Shown: positions 35,720 through 44,057 of the stretch, one piece after another
How positions within the stretch are numbered: the first letter of the stretch is position 1
Layout of the letters: each line of letters begins with the position of its first letter
Assembly (NCBI GenBank): GCA_024641425.1
Contig: JAHEDC010000003.1
Location: 1-44,168 of the forward strand
DNA length: 44,168 nucleotides
Source: Verrucomicrobiales bacterium
GTDB lineage: Bacteria > Verrucomicrobiota > Verrucomicrobiia > Verrucomicrobiales > DEV007
Reading direction: 5' to 3'
Position numbers and translations under genes: made by a program
Notes under the pieces: model-generated
Database searches by the model: none
Told to the model about the DNA's origin: nothing
Seen by the model: only the letters and a program-made list of their open reading frames with translations

Positions 35720-36208
35720 TTATCCGTCACACCCCGAACCAACGGGGGCGATCGTTTTGTCTTCCTCACTGCCGATTTCATTCTTCTCCATGAGTTCGAG
35801 CATCTTCCGGCGGGATTTCTCGACCCTTTGCTTCTGAGCCTCGATGTCGGCCTTGAGGGTGTCGAGCCGTTCATCGAAGGAGGCCTGAAAATGTTCGCCG
35901 ATGAGTCCTTGGAGGGACTCGGCGGCCGCCTTCGCGAGGGTGAGGGCGGCGGTCGCGTCGGTATTGTTGGCGGCGATCACGAAGTGGTCCAACTCTTCGG
36001 CGGGAGTGATGCTAATCTGCCCGCGGAGTTCAGGTTCCTTCACATAGAGCATTTCCGCAAGGGCCGTGGCATCGGGCGCCGCCAGGCCGGAGGGAGAATG
36101 GATTTCAAGCGTGACCGCGGCGGGGCGTTCCTCGGGGACGCGGAGTTGTCCGGCGAGGTAAACGCTCCCGCCGATGAGAGGGAGCCAGAGCCAGTGAAAT
36201 CTGCGCAT
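35720..36208 (-). CDS. Hypothetical membrane-anchored protein with coiled coil
   Basis: A 162-residue protein with one N-terminal hydrophobic segment (about 5-20, LWLPLIGGSVYLAGQL) preceded by Arg residues, so a membrane anchor or signal peptide. A probably globular middle part (AVTLEIHSPSGLAAPDATAL, HFVIAANNTDATAALTLAKA) is followed by a charged helix (ERLDTLKADIEAQKQRVEKS, MLELMEKN) likely to form a coiled coil. I do not recognise the family. The layout of one anchor, periplasmic domain and coiled coil is loosely like chain-length or co-polymerase proteins, but no second anchor is present, so I make no such call. It follows the small gene at 36289 on the minus strand after an 80-base gap. 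Confidence 0.7.
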   Translation of the reverse strand: MRRFHWLWLPLIGGSVYLAGQLRVPEERPAAVTLEIHSPSGLAAPDATALAEMLYVKEPELRGQISITPAEELDHFVIAANNTDATAALTLAKAAAESLQGLIGEHFQASFDERLDTLKADIEAQKQRVEKSRRKMLELMEKNEIGSEEDKTIAPVGSGCDG

Positions 36209-36288
36209 GTTATCGGTTTACGGGGGTTTGGGCTTTGACCCCGGAGACCGCGCATCCGTTCATATTTCGGGATTCCAGCCTGTAGCGG

Positions 36289-36627
36289 TTATTCGAGATC
36301 GATGCGACGGATGGCCTTGCGGAGGAAGCTGGCCTTGATCTCGAAAGGGTGTTTTTTCTTGGGGTCACGGCTTGCCTCAAGCTGACTTTCCACACCCTTT
36401 AACTCCTGCACGAGCCAGCCGCGGATCATGACATAGTGTGCTGTGAGGGTGCCATATTTCGCGATGGTTTCGAGGGACGCGGGCTTTTCCGGGGCCTTGA
36501 TCGCCTCCGCGACGGCCTTGACCATAACCCCGATGCGGTATTCCTCGGAGTCGCGGGCGTTCTCCTCGGCGGTGAGGCTGCCCGCGAGGAGACCGGTGCA
36601 AAGAAAGGAAAGCGTGAGGATTCTCAT
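36289..36627 (-). CDS. Small exported hypothetical protein
   Basis: A 112-residue protein with a clear signal peptide (about 1-17, ILTLSFLCTGLLAGSLTA) and a mainly helical mature part (EEYRIGVMVKAVAEAIKAPE, SLETIAKYGTLTAHYVMIRG, WLVQELKGVESQLEASRDPK) ending in basic residues. The ATG at 36627 is chosen because it opens at the signal peptide and leaves a 7-base gap after htrA; the frame stays open upstream but that part is composition-biased. No family recognised. Gene order suggests cotranscription with htrA, so a role in envelope protein quality is possible but unproven. Confidence 0.7.
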   Translation of the reverse strand: MRILTLSFLCTGLLAGSLTAEENARDSEEYRIGVMVKAVAEAIKAPEKPASLETIAKYGTLTAHYVMIRGWLVQELKGVESQLEASRDPKKKHPFEIKASFLRKAIRRIDLE

Positions 36628-36634
36628 CGCAGGA

Positions 36635-38155
36635 TCATTTTCCCTCGACCGGCCAGGGGGTGACGATGACGTAGGAATTGTGCCAGGCGTTGTAGCCCTG
36701 GATGCGGCGGGAGACGAGCAGGGAAACCGGCTCATGGGCGGTGCCGGCGTCGAGGAGGCGGGTGAACTGCTCGGCGCTGCCGAAGTTCATGCCGTTGCAA
36801 TGGTGGATGATGTCGCCGGGCGCGATCTCCCCGTCGGCGGGGGTGTTGGGCATGACCTTCGTCACAAGGACCCCGCCTTCGTCCGGCCCCGCGCCGATCT
36901 TCTCCTTTTCCTCGGGGGTGAATTCGCGCACTTCGACGCCCAGGCTCTTCGCGAGGTAGGCGGCGGCCTCGCCACCGCCAGCCGGTCGCTCGTTGGCCAA
37001 GGCGCGGGCAGCGGCGGCGTCCTCGTCGTAGGGAACGATCTTTGCCACCACGTCCAGTTCCTTTCCCTCACGAAGGATGCGGAGGTCCAGATCCTTGCCG
37101 GGGAGTTTGCGCACGCGGGCCTTCAGCTCGTCGAAGTTGCGGAGCCTCTGGCCCTCGTATTCGAGGAGGACGTCGCCGGCGCGTAGACCGGCAAGATCGG
37201 CGGGCGAACCGGGCTCGACGGCCTCGACAGTGCGGGGCGAGTTTCGGTCGACGCGGACACCAAGGTATCCGTAAACCGGTTTTCCCTGGTTCAGGATGGC
37301 CTCGAAGCTATCGCGGACATCATTCGAGGTAATGGCGAGGCCGACGCCTTGCCAGAGCCCGGTATTCTTCTCGCCGCTGAAGATGGCGACGTTGATGCCG
37401 ACAATATCGCCGTGGACGTTGACCAGCGGACCGCCGGAATTGCCGGGATTGATGACGGCGTCGGTCTGGAAGAGGTCGGCTCCGGTATCGCTGAATCGGC
37501 GTTCCTTCGCGCAGATAATGCCGCGGGTGATGGTCTCGCTGAGTCCGAAGGGCGCGCCGACGGCGAAAACGAATTCGCCCTGCCGGACCGCGTCGGAGTC
37601 GGCGAACCGGAGGGCGGGGAAGGTCTCACCGTTGGTCTTCGCGAGCTTGAGCACGGCGACATCGGCGACGGGTATGGACCCGACGACGGTGGCGGCAAAC
37701 TTGCGGTTGTCCTTGAGGGTGACCTCGATCTCGCGCGCCTGGTGGACGACGTGGTAGTTGGTGACGATGTGGCCCTCGGTGGTCACGATGACGCCCGAGC
37801 CGAGGCCGGGCTGGAGGACGCGCCGGTTGGAAAACCGGGGCCCGAGATTCGTGCGGGTGAGGGTGGGGATTTCGACTTCGGTCGAGGTCGTGATGCTTAC
37901 GACCGAAGGCGTGACAGCGGCGGCGAGGCGCGTCGATTCCTCGCTCAACTGCGCGAGGACACTGACTTCACCGGGATCGATGCGGGGCTTCGTCTCCAGG
38001 GTGAACGTCTCCTTTTCCGCGAGGGTCGGGCCGTTCCCGGAGAGAAGGTCAAAGATTCCGAAGCCCGAATCCCCCGGCCGAAGAAGATAGAGGACGGCGA
38101 GGGAGATCCCAAGGATGAGCCCGACGATAATGATCCTGCGAGGCGCGTCGTTCAT
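36635..38155 (-). CDS. HtrA/DegP-like serine protease with PDZ domains
   Basis: A 506-residue S1C-family protease anchored by an N-terminal helix (about 8-24). The catalytic triad is visible: His in EGHIVTNYHVVH, Asp in PVADVAVLKLAK and Ser in NPGNSGGPLVNVHGDIVGIN. It is followed by a PDZ domain (YLGVRVDRNSPRTVEAVEPG, ADLAGLRAGDVLLEYEGQRL) and a second, more divergent PDZ-like part (GGVLVTKVMPNTPADGEIAP, GDIIHHCNGMNFGSAEQFTR). Such proteases degrade or refold misfolded envelope proteins in the periplasm. It is 48 bases downstream of the E2 gene of pyruvate dehydrogenase and 7 bases before a small exported protein, so it is probably cotranscribed with one or both. Length is typical. Confidence 0.95.
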   Translation of the reverse strand: MNDAPRRIIIVGLILGISLAVLYLLRPGDSGFGIFDLLSGNGPTLAEKETFTLETKPRIDPGEVSVLAQLSEESTRLAAAVTPSVVSITTSTEVEIPTLTRTNLGPRFSNRRVLQPGLGSGVIVTTEGHIVTNYHVVHQAREIEVTLKDNRKFAATVVGSIPVADVAVLKLAKTNGETFPALRFADSDAVRQGEFVFAVGAPFGLSETITRGIICAKERRFSDTGADLFQTDAVINPGNSGGPLVNVHGDIVGINVAIFSGEKNTGLWQGVGLAITSNDVRDSFEAILNQGKPVYGYLGVRVDRNSPRTVEAVEPGSPADLAGLRAGDVLLEYEGQRLRNFDELKARVRKLPGKDLDLRILREGKELDVVAKIVPYDEDAAAARALANERPAGGGEAAAYLAKSLGVEVREFTPEEKEKIGAGPDEGGVLVTKVMPNTPADGEIAPGDIIHHCNGMNFGSAEQFTRLLDAGTAHEPVSLLVSRRIQGYNAWHNSYVIVTPWPVEGK

Positions 38156-38203
38156 ACAGAGATAAAGTAGCAGGATTCAGGCGGACAGGTAAAAAGGAAG
38201 CGC

Positions 38204-39487
38204 TCACACGAGCATTAACGCCGGGTTTTCGATCCGCTTGCGGAGCTCGGCGAGGTAGGTCGCGCCGACAGCTCCGTCGACGACCCGGTGGTCGCAGCTC
38301 ATGCCGATCCCCATGCGCTGGCCGACAACGATCTGGCCAGCCTCGTTGACGACCGGCTTGGCCTTGGCCGCGCCGATGCTCAGAATGGCGGCCTGCGGCG
38401 GATTAATAATGGCATCGAAGGTGTCGATGCCGTAGGCGCCCAGGTTGCTTACGGTAATGGTGCCCCCCTGGAATTCGTCGGGGGTGAGTTTCTTGCTGCG
38501 CGAGCGCTGGGCGAGGTCCTTCACGGCGAGGCTGAGTTGGGGCAGGCTCTTCGATTGGGCGTCGCGGATAACGGGGGTGACGAGTCCGTCCTCAACGGCA
38601 ATGGCCACCGACAGGTTCACGGCCGCGTACTGGATGATGGCGTCTCCGTCGAAGGAAGCGTTCACTTGCGGCACGGCGGCGGCGGCCCCGACAACGGCCT
38701 TCAGGATGAAATCGTTGACGGTGTACTTGTTTCCATTCTCGCCCGCGCCTTCGTTGATCTGCGCGCGCAGTGCGAGAAGCGGCGCGGCGTCGACCTCGAT
38801 GTTGAGATAGAAGTGCGGGATCTGGGTCTTGCTGGCGAGAAGACGCTCGGCGATGATCGTACGCATGCCCGTGAGCGGGATGCGCCGGTCCCCCTCGCCG
38901 GCTGTGATGGATGGGACGGGCGCGGGGGTCGCCGCGGCCACTTTGGGAGGGGCTGCCTTCGCAAGAGCGGCGGCCGGGGCCTCTCCTGCGGCGGAGGGCT
39001 TTCTTCCCTCGATGTCCGCGCGCACGATACGGCCGCCAGGCCCGCTCCCGGTAAGGCGGGCCAGATCGATGCCCCTCTCGGCGGCGATCTTCCGGGCAAG
39101 CGGGCTGGCCTTGATGCGGCCGCCGTCGCTGCGTGCTGGATCCCGGGTGGCGGCGGTTTTCGGCACTTCGACGTTCTCGCTTTTGGCGGGCGCCTCCGAT
39201 TTTTCAGGCTGGCCAGACGCTCCGGACTCGCCTGTGGGTGCCTCCTCGCCTTCCTCCAGCAGGACGGCGATCCGCGCCCCAACGGCAACCTTTCCGCCTT
39301 CCTGCACAAGGACCTCATGGAGAATGCCCTCGTCGAAGGATTCCATTTCCATCGTCGCCTTGTCGGTCTCGATTTCCGCGACGACATCTCCGACCTCGAC
39401 GGCATCCCCAACTTGTTTGACCCATTTCGCGAGCGTGCCCTCGGTCATGGTATCGCTCAGTTTCGGCATTTCGAGATAGGTCGGCAT
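38204..39487 (-). CDS. pdhC: Pyruvate dehydrogenase E2, dihydrolipoamide acetyltransferase
   Basis: A 427-residue E2 subunit. Domains in order are one lipoyl domain (about 1-77, lipoyl-Lys43 in EIETDKATMEM), a charged linker, the E3/E1-binding domain (about 130-165, ASPLARKIAAERGIDLARLT), an Ala/Pro linker, and the catalytic domain (about 200-427) with HFYLNIEV, NLSVAIAVEDGLVTPVIRDA, and the active-site SCDHRVVDGAVGA. It transfers the acetyl group from lipoamide to CoA in the pyruvate dehydrogenase complex. Order pdhA-pdhB-pdhC on one strand matches Gram-positive-type complexes (E1 alpha2beta2). E3 (lpd) is not in the window. A pyrimidine-rich leader lies upstream. Confidence 0.96.
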   Translation of the reverse strand: MPTYLEMPKLSDTMTEGTLAKWVKQVGDAVEVGDVVAEIETDKATMEMESFDEGILHEVLVQEGGKVAVGARIAVLLEEGEEAPTGESGASGQPEKSEAPAKSENVEVPKTAATRDPARSDGGRIKASPLARKIAAERGIDLARLTGSGPGGRIVRADIEGRKPSAAGEAPAAALAKAAPPKVAAATPAPVPSITAGEGDRRIPLTGMRTIIAERLLASKTQIPHFYLNIEVDAAPLLALRAQINEGAGENGNKYTVNDFILKAVVGAAAAVPQVNASFDGDAIIQYAAVNLSVAIAVEDGLVTPVIRDAQSKSLPQLSLAVKDLAQRSRSKKLTPDEFQGGTITVSNLGAYGIDTFDAIINPPQAAILSIGAAKAKPVVNEAGQIVVGQRMGIGMSCDHRVVDGAVGATYLAELRKRIENPALMLV

Positions 39488-39531
39488 GGCTGTTTTTGAA
39501 AAATGTTAGATCAAGGAGGGAGAACGGGCCT

Positions 39532-40524
39532 CTAGCAGATGGTCAAGGTCTTCTCCACGATGCGGCGCGCATTGGGAAGTTGCTGGGGCTCGACCCCGGG
39601 GCTGTAGATGGCGGGAGCGTCGATGGAGCTGACCCGGAGCACCGGGGCGTCGAGCTCGTCGAAGGCCTTCTCCTGAATGGTGGCGGCGATCTGCGCGGCG
39701 ACGCCGCAGAAAGGCTTGTTCTCCTCGATGACGACAGCGCGGTGGGTCTTGCGCACGGAGGCCAGGAAGGTTTCCTCGTCAAGCGGGCGAATGCTGCGGA
39801 GGTCAACGACCTCCGCATGGATCCCGTGCTCGGCCTCGAGTTTGTCAGCGGCCTCGAGGGCGAAGATGACGGAACGGTTGTGCGCGATGAAGGTCACGTC
39901 ATTGCCCTCGCGCTTGATGTCGGCGCTGCCGAGCGGGATGAGGAGCTCCCCATCGGGCAATTCGTTGTTGTCCGGGACATCCCATGACGCGCCGTAGAGC
40001 ATCGTGTTCTCCATGAAGTAAACCGGATCGTTGTCGCGGATGGCCGACTTGATCAGACCTTTCGCGTCATAGGCGTTCGACGGGCTCACGACCTTGAGGC
40101 CGGGCATGTTGGCGAAGATGTTTTCCGGACAATGCGAGTGCGTCGCCCCGACGTTGGTGCCGCCGTTGGCCGGGCCGCGGACGACGATGGGGACGTGGAT
40201 GAGACCACCGGACATGTAACGGCAGGTGGCCGCGTTGTTCATCATCTGGTCGAAGGCGACATAGGCGAAGCTGAAGAACATGAGTTCCATGACCGGACGG
40301 ACGCCGAGCATGCTCGCACCAATGCCCATCCCGATGAATCCCGCCTCGCTGATCGGCGCATCAACAACCCGCTTGTCACCCCATTTCTTCCAGAGCCCTT
40401 CGGTGACCTTGTAGGCGCCGTTGTACTGGGCGACTTCCTCGCCGATGATGACGACATTGCCGTCGTGGGCGAGTTCCTCGTCAAGCCCCTCGCGGAGAGC
40501 TTCGCGGTATGTGATCTTTCGCAT
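39532..40524 (-). CDS. pdhB: Pyruvate dehydrogenase E1 beta subunit
   Basis: A 330-residue protein of the E1-beta / transketolase pyrimidine-binding and C-terminal fold: ITYREALREGLDEELAHDGN, VIIGEEVAQYNGAYKVTEGL, DAPISEAGFIGMGIGASMLG, AYVAFDQMMNNAATCRYMSG, HSHCPENIFANMPGLKVVSP and VVIEENKPFCGVAAQIAATI. Together with PdhA it forms the E1 heterotetramer that decarboxylates pyruvate and acetylates the lipoyl group of E2. It is 45 bases after pdhA and 44 bases before pdhC. The start at 40524 agrees with the family's usual opening. Branched-chain 2-oxoacid E1 is the alternative, but gene order and sequence favour pyruvate. Confidence 0.95.
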   Translation of the reverse strand: MRKITYREALREGLDEELAHDGNVVIIGEEVAQYNGAYKVTEGLWKKWGDKRVVDAPISEAGFIGMGIGASMLGVRPVMELMFFSFAYVAFDQMMNNAATCRYMSGGLIHVPIVVRGPANGGTNVGATHSHCPENIFANMPGLKVVSPSNAYDAKGLIKSAIRDNDPVYFMENTMLYGASWDVPDNNELPDGELLIPLGSADIKREGNDVTFIAHNRSVIFALEAADKLEAEHGIHAEVVDLRSIRPLDEETFLASVRKTHRAVVIEENKPFCGVAAQIAATIQEKAFDELDAPVLRVSSIDAPAIYSPGVEPQQLPNARRIVEKTLTIC

Positions 40525-40569
40525 GGTCTTGTCTTCGGGCGGGAAAAGGGAGAGCGGCGGGTGGCGCGC

Positions 40570-41691
40570 TCAGTCGTTGAAGAAGTGGCGACCGGTCTGG
40601 CCGGCCGGCGTGTTGTGGTCCACTTCCCAGTAGACGTTCTCGGTTATGGCGCTTGCTTCGGGATACGGGCTCTCGTCGGCGAACGCGACGGCGGCGTTGG
40701 CCTCGTCCTTGGCTTCCTTTTCCAGCTTCGCAACCCCATCTTTGTCAAGAATCCCTTCGGAGAGGAGGCGGTCGCGCCAGACGTTGATCGGGTCGTAGTT
40801 CTGCTTGTAGGCCTCGATCTCCTCGGCAGTCCGGTATTTCTTGGCGTTCGCGTCGGCGACCGAGTGGCCGTAGTAGCGGTAGGTGATGACCTCGAGAACG
40901 GTGGGATGCGATTCCTTGTGCGCGCGCTCGATGGCCGCCTGGGTCTTGGCCCGTACCTCGTAGAGGTCGTGCCCGTCGATGAGGTCCCAGGCAATGTCAT
41001 AGGCTTCGGCACGGTGGGCGAGACAATGCTTGTATGCGGAAGAACGCTCCATGCTGGTACCCATCGAGTAGCCGTTGTTCTCGATGACAAAGATGACAGG
41101 CACGTCCCAAAGCGAGGCCAGGTTGAGCGATTCATGGTAGGCACCCTGGTTGATCGCTCCGTCTCCAAGGAAGCAGAGGCAGCAGCCGGTGAGGCCCTTG
41201 TATTTCAATCCATAAGCAAGACCGAGACCAAGAGGTGTCTGGCCGGCGACGATGCCGTGGCCGCCCCAGTAGTTCTTGTCGGGCGCGAAGAAATGCATCG
41301 AGCCGCCCTTGCCTTTCGAACAGCCGGTAGCCTTGCCGAACATTTCGGCCATACACTCGTTCATACCCATGCCGACGGCGAGGGCGTGGCCGTGGTCGCG
41401 GTAGGCGGTGATAACGTGGTCATTTTCGCCGAGAAGCGAAACCATGCCGACGGCGACGGATTCCTGACCGATGTAAAGGTGAAGGAAGCCGCCCATCTTC
41501 TCCTTCTGGTACTGCACCAGAGCCATCTGCTCGAAGCGGCGGATACGCACCATATCGCGGAGGAGTCCGATCTTGGCTGTGGCATCGAGCGTCGCGTTGA
41601 TCTCGGCCTTGGAATAATCAACCGTCTCTACCGCCGGTTCTTTCCCTGGCTTTGACGGGGCTTTTTTCTTCGCGGTGCGTTTGGTCGGCAT
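40570..41691 (-). CDS. pdhA: Pyruvate dehydrogenase E1 alpha subunit
   Basis: A 373-residue thiamine-diphosphate enzyme subunit. The TPP motif is GDGAINQGAYHESLN (from 176) ending at IENNGYSMGTS, with KGKGGSMHFFAPDKNYWGGH, GHGIVAGQTPLGLGLAYGLK and RYYGHSVADANAKKYRTAEE downstream. A basic Lys/Pro-rich N-terminal stretch (about 1-25) precedes the conserved core that starts near LLRDMVRIRRFEQMALVQYQ. The YHESLN, SMGTSMERSS and YYGHS elements are typical of pyruvate rather than branched-chain enzymes. First gene of pdhABC, 92 bases after a DUF6580-like gene; the leader is rich in pyrimidines and has no Shine-Dalgarno. Confidence 0.96.
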   Translation of the reverse strand: MPTKRTAKKKAPSKPGKEPAVETVDYSKAEINATLDATAKIGLLRDMVRIRRFEQMALVQYQKEKMGGFLHLYIGQESVAVGMVSLLGENDHVITAYRDHGHALAVGMGMNECMAEMFGKATGCSKGKGGSMHFFAPDKNYWGGHGIVAGQTPLGLGLAYGLKYKGLTGCCLCFLGDGAINQGAYHESLNLASLWDVPVIFVIENNGYSMGTSMERSSAYKHCLAHRAEAYDIAWDLIDGHDLYEVRAKTQAAIERAHKESHPTVLEVITYRYYGHSVADANAKKYRTAEEIEAYKQNYDPINVWRDRLLSEGILDKDGVAKLEKEAKDEANAAVAFADESPYPEASAITENVYWEVDHNTPAGQTGRHFFND

Positions 41692-41783
41692 GGGTGAGGA
41701 TTGAGGAGGTCAGAGTGGGCGATACCCGCTAGCGGCTCCGCAGGAGAGATTCGGCTCTGCCGCGCAGGTTTCGGGAAGACCCA

Positions 41784-42401
41784 TCAGGAAGCCGCAGAGG
41801 TGGGAGCGGTCCGGGGAGCAATGACCCGCAGGAAATGGGGCCGGACCGCAAGAACGAAGAGTCCCGTGAAAAGCAGGTCGCTCACAAGCGCGTTGCGGAG
41901 GAATGTCCAGGCGGGCGGAAAACCCGGGAGTCCCGTCGTCTGCGACTGGAGCCAACCGGCAAGCGTTTTGGCATACTCGGGGCTCGTGAGCCACGCTCCG
42001 GTGTTGCTCGCCACGTAGAAGAAGAGCGAGGCCGCGAGGGTTCCGCCAAAGACGAGAGACAGCGAGCGCGTGTTCCGACGTGCCAGAAACGCCCCGAGGG
42101 CGAAGACACCGGCGAAGCCCACGTAGCGAAGGACGAAACCCGCGCTGAGGAACGTTGCCGCGAGGGTTACCCCGTCGGTACTCGTCGCGTAGCGGTAGTT
42201 GAGGATGATGTCACTCACGAAAAGACTGCCAACGGCCACGAGGACGCCGATCCTTCGAGGCAGAAAGAAGGCCCCGCAAAAGAGGATAGCCGCCACGGGC
42301 GCGAAGTTGGCGAAGCCTTCAGACAAGCCGGACGCCGAGGAGGAGGCGAGGACAAGGCGGTAAAAGACGACGGAAAGAATGAGGAGAATCGCGGCGGGCA
42401 T
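41784..42401 (-). CDS. DUF6580-like membrane protein
   Basis: A 205-residue protein with about six hydrophobic helices: AAILLILSVVFYRLVLAS, FAPVAAILFCGAFFLPRRIG, VAVGSLFVSDIILNYRY, FVLRYVGFAGVFALGAFLAR, LSLVFGGTLAASLFFYVASN and FLRNALVSDLLFTGLFVLAV. The helix order and the NTGAWL-type loop followed by NALVSDLLFTGLF match the DUF6580 (ECF-like vitamin transport S-component-like) family. The frame is open to 42530, but the ATG at 42401 begins at the first helix. The gene lies 92 bases before pdhA. Function unproven; substrate-binding subunit of a vitamin importer is one idea, with no energising ATPase nearby. Confidence 0.78.
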   Translation of the reverse strand: MPAAILLILSVVFYRLVLASSSASGLSEGFANFAPVAAILFCGAFFLPRRIGVLVAVGSLFVSDIILNYRYATSTDGVTLAATFLSAGFVLRYVGFAGVFALGAFLARRNTRSLSLVFGGTLAASLFFYVASNTGAWLTSPEYAKTLAGWLQSQTTGLPGFPPAWTFLRNALVSDLLFTGLFVLAVRPHFLRVIAPRTAPTSAAS

Positions 42402-42554
42402 ACGAACAAACGCTTGAAAAAGTGGGGACAAAGGTGCCGACCACTCTAACGACACATGACGGGGCGCGCAATGTTCGATTTGGAAAGACGGATGAGCGCC
42501 CCTTTCGTGGCCTAAGAACGCCATGTTCATCGCGTGGGGGCTCTTGGACCACTC

Positions 42555-42977
42555 TCAGAACGGGATGACCCGTTTCGGTCGCCACTCGATGTTCTCGGTG
42601 TCACCCGGCGAGTAAAAGCCCGTGTAGACAATCACATTCGGACCTTCGACCGCCGCATAGACGCCCTCCGCATCTTCCTCGTGCGCGCCCTCAGCCCAGA
42701 ATATGCCGGCGAGGACTGCCTTCGCGGGAACACCCATACTCCCATATTCGGCGCGTGATGTCTCTTTGAAAGTCGAGGCCCGGGCGACAAAATGGTCTCT
42801 CCCATTCACCCGCACTTGGATATCTGAGGCCCCGCCACTCAGCGGTTGATTCTGCCAGGATATCGACACGACGGTTGGTGCCGGGTTGGAAGCCTCGCCC
42901 GACCCCCGTCCGGTTTCGGTTGAGACACATCCCGGAAGCAGCAAACCCAAGGACGCGAGGATGAGGAATCGTTTCAT
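42555..42977 (-). CDS. Lipoprotein of unknown function
   Basis: A 140-residue lipoprotein. A basic start and hydrophobic core (MKRFLILASLGLLLPGC) end in the lipobox LPGC, predicting cleavage before Cys17 and lipid attachment. The mature part is mainly beta-strand (PTVVSISWQNQPLSGGASDI, QVRVNGRDHFVARASTFKET) followed by VYAAVEGPNVIVYTGFYSPG. No family recognised. The ATG at 42977 is chosen because it places the signal peptide at the start; the frame stays open to 43013. The leader on the coding strand is CCCTCCTTTCC, the complement of a Shine-Dalgarno, not a ribosome-binding site. It is 153 bases before the DUF6580-like gene. Confidence 0.82.
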   Translation of the reverse strand: MKRFLILASLGLLLPGCVSTETGRGSGEASNPAPTVVSISWQNQPLSGGASDIQVRVNGRDHFVARASTFKETSRAEYGSMGVPAKAVLAGIFWAEGAHEEDAEGVYAAVEGPNVIVYTGFYSPGDTENIEWRPKRVIPF

Positions 42978-43331
42978 GGAAAGGAGGGTGCGCGGAATGG
43001 GACGCGCATGCAAGGTTTTCCCGCATGGTTGTGTGGAAGCCAGTCATTGCCCCCCCGCTTGAGCCTATCCTCGGAATAGCCTTTCAGGCGTTCATCTGCC
43101 CACTCGTCGATGAGGTGCCGCCACCATGATTCTCGCCACGGAGTCCCGACCGAGAATGTCGCGTCGCCTGGTGCGCGCCGCTCCCCGGGAACTTCCCCGC
43201 AACCGGCCTCGGCGAGGTTGCCTCCCTGTCGTTTCAGGGCGACCGATAAGGAAGCGGCATGACGGCTTCCCGCTTCGATAGTCGCCTCGATTCCCGATGG
43301 ACGATCTTCGAGAGACCAGCATCCCCCACGA
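42978..43331. other. Gap without a supported gene
   Basis: This 354-base stretch between the lipoprotein start and the end of the thymidylate-kinase-like gene holds no gene I can support. Two things are visible. A plus-strand 21-codon frame (42997-43062) begins 9 bases after AGGAGG (42982-42987). An inverted repeat GGAAGC-N9-GCTTCC (43250-43270) could be a weak terminator for the thymidylate-kinase-like gene. Other open frames here are short, Arg-rich and look like GC-driven noise. Confidence 0.5.
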
Positions 43332-44045
43332 TTACGCCGTTTCGCCGCCTTTTATGATCGCCTTGATCTTCGTACGGAGTTCTTTCTGCACGGCGAAGAC
43401 GTGACGGTCCGCGTCCACGACCTGAAAGCCATGTTCCTGCGTCATCTTGTCGAACTCGTTCATTATCAACTTCTGATAGGCAATGAAGGAGTTGAACATG
43501 TCGGGTTCGAGTCCCATGTCCATACCGGATTCCCAGTAGTCGAGACTGCGGTTCTTGTTCAGGTTCCGCACGATAAGCTGCTCGGGGGAACTGCGAAAGT
43601 AAAAGATTCCGTCCGGAATGAGGGCGGCGCTGAAGAGGTTGCGGAGCCACTTCTCATCCGTGCCTCGTACAAGGGCCCGCGCCATGAGGGTGAAGATGTA
43701 GCGGTCGGCGATGACGATGCTGCTTGCGCTGAGGGCGGGCAGGATCTGGTTCACAAGCTGGTCGAAGAAGTCTGTCGCGTAAAAGAGCGTCATCGTCATG
43801 TGCGTGAGGACGTTGCTCTGTTGCGCGAGTGTCAGCTGTTCGGCGGCAAGGTTCGAGCGTTTGATCCCCATCTGCTTTACGGCATATCCCTTGCTTTCCA
43901 GCCAGCGGGTGAGCAGGCGAATCTGGGTCGAGCGGCCGGAGCCGTCCGCGCCCTCTATGACGAAGAGTTTTCCCGTCAATGGTTCCTCAGGGGTCTCAGG
44001 GAGCTGGCGTCCGAAGAAGCGGGAGAGTTTTTCGCGGTTTGGCAT
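43332..44045 (-). CDS. Thymidylate-kinase-like P-loop kinase
   Basis: A 237-residue kinase of the TMPK fold. Motifs are KLFVIEGADGSGRSTQIRLL (P-loop, about 26-45), FYATDFFDQLVNQI, SIVIADRYIFTLMARA (the DRY/DR motif, helix contacts base and phosphate) and IPDGIFYFRSSPEQLIVRNL. Residues 1-25 extend beyond the usual start, and the C-terminal about 40 residues are Lys-rich helices (KELRTKIKAIIKGG). TMPK makes dTDP from dTMP; this longer relative may be a paralogue with a different nucleotide. The ATG at 44045 opens just 12 bases after the stop of the next gene upstream, so both are on one transcript. Confidence 0.85.
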   Translation of the reverse strand: MPNREKLSRFFGRQLPETPEEPLTGKLFVIEGADGSGRSTQIRLLTRWLESKGYAVKQMGIKRSNLAAEQLTLAQQSNVLTHMTMTLFYATDFFDQLVNQILPALSASSIVIADRYIFTLMARALVRGTDEKWLRNLFSAALIPDGIFYFRSSPEQLIVRNLNKNRSLDYWESGMDMGLEPDMFNSFIAYQKLIMNEFDKMTQEHGFQVVDADRHVFAVQKELRTKIKAIIKGGETA

Positions 44046-44057
44046 GGTCGAGAGGGG

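Noticed and set aside
38288-41655. Long plus-strand frames (38288-39499 and 40132-41655) opposite pdhC and pdhA
   Set aside because: Antisense of a canonical pdh operon with catalytic motifs; no domain seen.
42439-42556. Direct repeat GACCACTCT on both sides of the gap between the lipoprotein and DUF6580-like genes
   Set aside because: Nine bases twice in about 110 is weak evidence; no flanking mobile-element features.
43092-43322. A 76-residue minus-strand frame in the gap after the lipoprotein gene
   Set aside because: Very Arg rich, no ribosome-binding site and no domain; looks like GC-driven noise.
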